Shown here piece by piece: positions 60,972 to 64,000 of a DNA stretch of 64,000 nt. The stretch is taken from positions 496,001 to 560,000 of the forward strand of contig NZ_JBCFYD010000002.1 in NCBI RefSeq assembly GCF_038594945.1, given 5' to 3'. How positions within the stretch are numbered: position 1 is the first letter of the stretch; each line of letters begins with the position of its first letter. Source of the stretch: Fodinibius sp. Rm-B-1B1-1 (lineage in GTDB: Bacteria; Bacteroidota; Rhodothermia; Balneolales; Balneolaceae). Below the pieces are notes generated by a model, which was not told where the DNA came from, made no database searches, and worked only from the letters and a program-made list of their open reading frames with translations. Made by a program: the position numbers and the translations under genes.

Positions 60972-61649
60972 TTACGTTTGTTCGTCTTCTTGGAAGCTGT
61001 CAAGTTTCCTGTTTAGCTGCTTAAGTTCTCTGATAATTTTTTTAAAAAGCTTTGGTAATTTCTGCATCTCGTAGTGAGTTTTGATTTCTTCTCTATCGTA
61101 AACTAAAGTGCCTTTATAGTGTTCTGCACTCAAGCGGAATGGTTGCTCATAATCTTTTCCACTCAAATCAGAATATTTTAAAACTCCAGTAAATACTACA
61201 GGATCATTCTTTTCAAAAAAACTGAAGTGAACATCTACTTTCTTCAATATTTCTTCTCCCTGAGAAAGTTTAAGAATATCGTAGTCTTCAGATGAGCTAT
61301 TAAAAGTTACAACTTCGTCTTTATTATTTACGATATTATTGTCCCATTCAATTTTGATATTTTTTGCTGCAGAACCACCTTTATTGGCTAATGACAATTG
61401 AATTAGGCTATAACGACTCCTGAAATCAAAACTCAATTCCAAATCTGGTTTCAGTGCTTCCTTTTGTAAAACAACATTTTCAAAACTTGACCAAGCAGAA
61501 ATTACGGAAGCTAAAACTGCTAAAACAGCGACAAGAGTTGCCCATGTAGAGACATTAGAAACACCAAGAATATTTATAGCAGCAATAAATATTGTAATGC
61601 TAAATACAAATACTGCAAATAGTAAAATTCGAGGGAGATACTTGAACAT
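60972..61649 (-). CDS. Two-helix membrane protein with beta domain (cassette)
   Basis: 225 residues. Helices ILLFAVFVFSITIFIAAINIL and WATLVAVLAVLASVISAW, then a beta-sandwich (LELSFDFRSRYSLIQLSLANKGGSAAKNIKIEWD) and a C-terminal coiled coil (LPKLFKKIIRELKQLNRKLDSFQED). Same architecture and NxGxxxAKN motif as the cassette at 53466. The start codon is 14 bases from attC 19. Module ends match over 13 bp (GTTAGGCAAAGTT / AACTTTGCCTAAC). Role unknown. Confidence 0.7.
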   Translation of the reverse strand: MFKYLPRILLFAVFVFSITIFIAAINILGVSNVSTWATLVAVLAVLASVISAWSSFENVVLQKEALKPDLELSFDFRSRYSLIQLSLANKGGSAAKNIKIEWDNNIVNNKDEVVTFNSSSEDYDILKLSQGEEILKKVDVHFSFFEKNDPVVFTGVLKYSDLSGKDYEQPFRLSAEHYKGTLVYDREEIKTHYEMQKLPKLFKKIIRELKQLNRKLDSFQEDEQT

Positions 61650-61662
61650 GTTTTCTAACTTT

Positions 61663-61790
61663 GCCTAACGACATTGCGCATAAGCTGCACGCGATGGAAT
61701 GTTGATTAGTTAAATAACAAACGGAAAGGGAAAAAGCCAGAGAGTTGGCAAGCCCTGGCGAGGCGTGTCCCCTTAATGCGCGGGTTAGGC
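61663..61790 (-). repeat. attC site 19 (family A variant)
   Basis: Boxes GCCTAAC (61663-61669) and GTTAGGC (61784-61790). Arms GCTGCACGC and GGCGTGTCC, as in site 7. Confidence 0.93.
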
Positions 61791-61791
61791 A

Positions 61792-62238
61792 TTAACTATC
61801 TATCTGTGTATTGACTTTTAAGCCCTGTACATAATAGATATTTGATGCAAAGAAAAGAGAAAGAACAAATAAGAAAGCGAAAAAACCTTTTATGCCTTCT
61901 GGTGTATTTAATACTAAAAGACCTAAAGTTGTCAAAAAGAATGCAAAAAAATATAAAGCAATGCTCCAGTAACTCAATTTTTCAGACCACCTGAGAAATT
62001 TTAAAGTTAAGGGGCTGGGTTCTTTTGGATGCCTATTAGCTTTTAAGAACCATTCTCCAATTTTTATAGCTTTTTCTTTGCATGCTTTTATTACTTTCTT
62101 GCTTGACTCAAGTTGAAGGGTTTTTGTAATGAATGATAAGACTTTGACCGAAATAGCTACAGTTAAAATTAGTTGGATAAAAGATGAATATTCTCCTTCT
62201 ATAAGGATATGAGCAATACTCTCAAGTAATTTATTCAT
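61792..62238 (-). CDS. Three-helix membrane protein (cassette)
   Basis: 148 residues. Helix 1 (FIQLILTVAISVKVLSFIT), a basic cytoplasmic linker (SSKKVIKACKEKAIKIGEWFLKANRHPKEPS), then YWSIALYFFAFFLTTLGLLVL and GFFAFLFVLSLFFASNIYYV. Unknown family. Module ends are GTTAGGCATTAACT / AGTTAATGCCTAAC (14 bp), reaching into the stop codon. Confidence 0.65.
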   Translation of the reverse strand: MNKLLESIAHILIEGEYSSFIQLILTVAISVKVLSFITKTLQLESSKKVIKACKEKAIKIGEWFLKANRHPKEPSPLTLKFLRWSEKLSYWSIALYFFAFFLTTLGLLVLNTPEGIKGFFAFLFVLSLFFASNIYYVQGLKVNTQIDS

Positions 62239-62263
62239 AATCTATTTTGGTTTTAAAGTTAAT

Positions 62264-62393
62264 GCCTAACGACCTGGCGCATAACTGGCAGGCGCAACAG
62301 TCTTGAATTAGTTTTAAAACGATAGATTAACTAATAAATGAAAGGGAGGCAAGGAGATGGCGAGGCCTGTCCGCGTTAATGCGCGGGTTATGC
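62264..62393 (-). repeat. attC site 20 (family C)
   Basis: Boxes GCCTAAC (62264-62270) and GTTATGC (62387-62393). Arms CTGGCAGGCG and GGCCTGTCCGCGTT. Central block GATTAACTAATAAATG matches sites 2 and 11. Confidence 0.93.
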
Positions 62394-62400
62394 CCACTTT

Positions 62401-62754
62401 TCATTGAAGACCATTATCTGATTTGAAATTCACAACCTCTGAGATAATAATTTCATAACCGCTATACCATTTGTTATAATTCTGCTTGGCTTTTTGATGA
62501 TTTGGGTTGTTAGAAAATTGTTTTAATGATTCTAAGCTATCCCAATAATAAACTACTGCCCTTTTGTTTTCTTCTTCATTAGACCAGCTCTCCTTGCCTA
62601 AAAAACCAGAATTAGAGTTCGCCACTTCATCTATAATGCTATTTAAACTTTCGAACTCCGAATCGTAATTTTTAATACGGAAAACAAAAGTTGCTGAGTA
62701 AACAGAGGATCCATTGTTAAGAAGTTTGCTAATCTGTTCTGTACATCTTTTCAT
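62401..62754 (-). CDS. Antibiotic-biosynthesis-monooxygenase-like protein (cassette)
   Basis: 117 residues. Pattern SATFVFRIKNYDSEFESLNSIIDEVANSNSGFLGKESWSNEEENKRAVVYYWDSLESLKQFSNNPNHQKAKQNY (in parts) fits the dimeric alpha/beta-barrel ABM fold, with a conserved YWDSLESLKQF and the following His. These small enzymes oxidise quinones or bind haem; others are ligand sensors. Module ends are GTTATGCCCACTTT and AAAGTGGGTATAAC, one mismatch. Confidence 0.75.
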   Translation of the reverse strand: MKRCTEQISKLLNNGSSVYSATFVFRIKNYDSEFESLNSIIDEVANSNSGFLGKESWSNEEENKRAVVYYWDSLESLKQFSNNPNHQKAKQNYNKWYSGYEIIISEVVNFKSDNGLQ

Positions 62755-62784
62755 AATCTCGATTTATTGCTGAGAATAAAGTGG

Positions 62785-62911
62785 GTATAACGACCTTGCG
62801 CATAACGGGCGCACGGATTACTGTTGAATTAGCAACTAACGAAAGAAGAGACTTAAAACCAAGAGGGGCAAGAATTGGCGAGGTGCGTCCACGTTAATGC
62901 GCTGGTTAGGC
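62785..62911 (-). repeat. attC site 21 (family B)
   Basis: Boxes GTATAAC (62785-62791) and GTTAGGC (62905-62911). Arms AACGGGCGCAC and GTGCGTCCACGTT. Confidence 0.93.
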
Positions 62912-63210
62912 TGAGGCCCGAAACCAGTGCCACCAAAACCTGAGGAATGTGAAAGAAGCAGGGCGGGAGAAGAAGTTGGAAGCGGCGCCAGTGCGGGACG
63001 AGAGAAAGGAGCGAGGAGGCAAAACCTGGGAAACAGCAATAAACGTTGTAAAGTCACTCGTTAAAAGAGGCGATAGGCTGTAATTTTGCAGCCAGCCAGG
63101 CAGGAGCAATCGTTAACCAATGACCGAAAACCGTAACCGATTAATAGCCAAATTTATAGCAGAAATTGTGGCCGCACTTTTTGACAAACCGAGATGGCCT
63201 TAGCCGCGCA
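62912..63210. other. Cassette without a convincing gene
   Basis: About 300 bases, visibly richer in G and C than neighbouring cassettes. Minus-strand frames (67 residues ending in attC 21; 73 residues crossing it) are low-complexity and full of Ser/Pro/Phe, so I do not accept them. A short plus-strand ORF (63120-63203, 27 residues, MTENRNRLIAKFIAEIVAALF then DKPRWP) has an AGGAG 14 bases upstream and may be a small amphipathic peptide. It could also be a promoter or RNA cassette. Confidence 0.5.
63120..63203 (+). CDS. Possible 27-residue peptide (uncertain)
   Basis: ATG 63120 to TAG 63201-63203 encodes a cationic start and a LIAKFIAEIVAALF amphipathic helix ending DKPRWP. It stops eight bases before attC 22. 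It runs against the array. Too short for confidence; I list it because the cassette has no better candidate. Confidence 0.2.
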   Translation: MTENRNRLIAKFIAEIVAALFDKPRWP

Positions 63211-63338
63211 GCCTAACGACATTGCGCATAACCTGCGCACGAATTAGTGTTGTATTAGCAACTAACGAAAGAAGAGTCGTAAAACCAAGAGGGGCAAAGA
63301 ATTGGCGAGGTGCGTCCGCGTTAATGCGCTGGTTAGCG
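63211..63338 (-). repeat. attC site 22 (family B)
   Basis: Boxes GCCTAAC (63211-63217) and GTTAGCG (63332-63338). Arms AACCTGCGCAC and GTGCGTCCGCGTT. Confidence 0.92.
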
Positions 63339-63351
63339 GAAAACCCTTACA

Positions 63352-63921
63352 TTATGAAGAGCTGACTATAAAATATAACAAGTAAGCAACCAATATTATC
63401 ACAACCCATAAACCAAGCATATTGTAGTCATAACTTACATCGCTATCTGCAATTTTTTGGGCACTTTCTGATAAGTGTTGTTTGGGTCTATTTTTAGATT
63501 CTTGTTTTTCATTTGGCAAATATTCTCTCTGAGAACTCTTCTTAAGGAGTTCAGTAACATCTTCCAAAGTGGAGATTTCTCTTTGTATTTTTTGCTCATT
63601 TAGAAGTATAGCATATTCATTTTCCCCATCTGTCTTTAAAGCAAGAATTTTTTCATTTAAAAACCCATGATTAAATAAGAAACTACTATTACCCTGATCA
63701 ATTAGTAGGGAACTATTGCCTAAATACTCCCAGCTCCCTTTTTCAACCTTACCATTTTTTGAGATTAGTAACTCATTATTATCTCGAAATATGTAAACTA
63801 CTCTTTTAGACGAATTCTCATTGAATATAAGCCAATGTTGATTAGTTAGAAGGGTTACATCATCTAACTTCTGACTATATTTTTTAAACTTTGGAATTAT
63901 GTCTGAAAAATAAGTTCTCAT
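63352..63921 (-). CDS. Tail-anchored protein of unknown family (cassette)
   Basis: 189 residues. Beta-rich N-terminal half (HWLIFNENSSKRVVYIFRDNNELLISKNGKVEKGSWEYLGNSSLLIDQG), a helical middle (EISTLEDVTELLKKSSQRE), a polar linker, and one C-terminal membrane helix (MLGLWVVIILVAYLLYFIV), so the body is cytoplasmic. The first domain resembles small beta-barrel lipid- or nucleotide-sensing folds but I cannot name it. Module ends are GTTAGCGGAAAACC and GGTTTTGCGCTAAC (one mismatch). Confidence 0.65.
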   Translation of the reverse strand: MRTYFSDIIPKFKKYSQKLDDVTLLTNQHWLIFNENSSKRVVYIFRDNNELLISKNGKVEKGSWEYLGNSSLLIDQGNSSFLFNHGFLNEKILALKTDGENEYAILLNEQKIQREISTLEDVTELLKKSSQREYLPNEKQESKNRPKQHLSESAQKIADSDVSYDYNMLGLWVVIILVAYLLYFIVSSS

Positions 63922-63952
63922 AGATCAACTGTGAATAGTTATTTTGGTTTTG

Positions 63953-64000
63953 CGCTAACGACCTGGCGCATAACCGGCGCACAGATTACTGTTTGAATTA
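63953..64000 (-). repeat. attC site 23 (left half only)
   Basis: Box CGCTAAC (63953-63959), L box GCGCATAA and arm AACCGGCGCAC look like family B. The right half lies beyond the window edge, so the array continues. Confidence 0.85.

Larger units (their letters stand above)
46161..64000 (-). mobile_element. Chromosomal integron cassette array (distal end)
   Basis: Twenty-two attC sites plus the start of one more alternate with genes, most of them single and minus-strand. The attC sites start and end in R boxes (RYYYAAC / GTTRRRY), have L boxes around GCGCATAA and TTAATGCGC, and carry extra unpaired bases on the arm nearest the gene stop, as expected of attC read on the minus strand. No integrase gene or attI is present, so they should lie to the right of the window. 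Sites decay toward the left (46-50 kb), typical of the old end. The array continues past 64000. Confidence 0.92.

Noticed and set aside
62836-63109. 67- and 73-residue minus-strand ORFs in the 62912-63210 cassette
   Set aside because: Low-complexity Ser/Pro/Phe-rich frames; one crosses attC 21 and the other gains its stop only from the R box. No domain character.
46161-64000. The regular repeats could be a CRISPR array or scattered MITEs
   Set aside because: Repeats are about 130 bp, spaced by whole genes and bounded by R boxes with covarying arms and unpaired bases, which is attC structure. Module ends vary from cassette to cassette and overlap stop codons, which a MITE target duplication would not explain.

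Overview
The window looks like the chromosome of a Balneolota-type bacterium (FCB group, relatives of Balneola, Gracilimonas and Fodinibius). I infer this from large TonB receptors with CarboxypepD-like N-domains, Bacteroidota-style promoters (TTTG, 19-21 bases, TAnnTTTG), BshB-type bacillithiol deacetylases, a CrtY-type lycopene cyclase and a KaiC-like ATPase next to a PAS/HisKA_2 kinase. The species cannot be settled from sequence reading alone. Bases 1-45.5 kb read as ordinary chromosome. Bases 46.1-64 kb are the distal part of a large chromosomal integron. || Layout of the chromosomal part. 1-4.8 kb: an operon on the minus strand (AsmA-like protein, PLP-dependent threonine/serine dehydratase or racemase, D-amino-acid-oxidase-like flavoprotein, truncated AI-2E permease) and a 2Fe-2S ferredoxin. 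5.4-9.1 kb: two-domain KaiC-like ATPase plus sensor kinase. 9.1-17.2 kb: amidohydrolase, DNA repair methyltransferase, a probable unannotated small RNA at 11562-11686, a second multi-PAS kinase, an MFS transporter with a damaged 5' end, and small secreted proteins. 17.4-19.8 kb: Ser/Thr kinase with TPRs. 20-26.1 kb: two modules, each a TonB receptor with a small His/Cys-rich protein, plus a His-rich lipoprotein, probably for metal (zinc) handling. 26.3-33 kb: D-aminoacylase, sucD, dnaG, inositol phosphatase, bshB1. 33.1-41.6 kb: MacAB/TolC-type export genes interrupted by a glycosyltransferase and envelope-stress genes. 41.7-45.2 kb: PIG-L deacetylase, AI-2E permease, lycopene cyclase, TspO. 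|| From 46161 to the right edge I count 22 attC sites (one a remnant) plus the start of another, mostly about 128-131 bp. Between them lie 20 gene or gene-group modules, one apparently non-coding module and one trapped three-gene sigma-factor operon. Genes are almost all on the minus strand with the attC 3' of each, so intI and attI should lie to the right of base 64000 and this is the old end of the array. Cargo includes an AbiJ-like protein, a HEPN protein, a cyclase-like protein, an HNH nuclease, small membrane proteins and lipoproteins. || The most striking signal is at the cassette ends. The two ends of nearly every gene module are inverted repeats of 9-14 bp that go beyond the 7-bp R box, and the extension differs from module to module. 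The attC stems also fall into about four sequence families whose arms covary. Together these suggest that the attC of an excised circular cassette folds into a longer stem than the same site has in the array.
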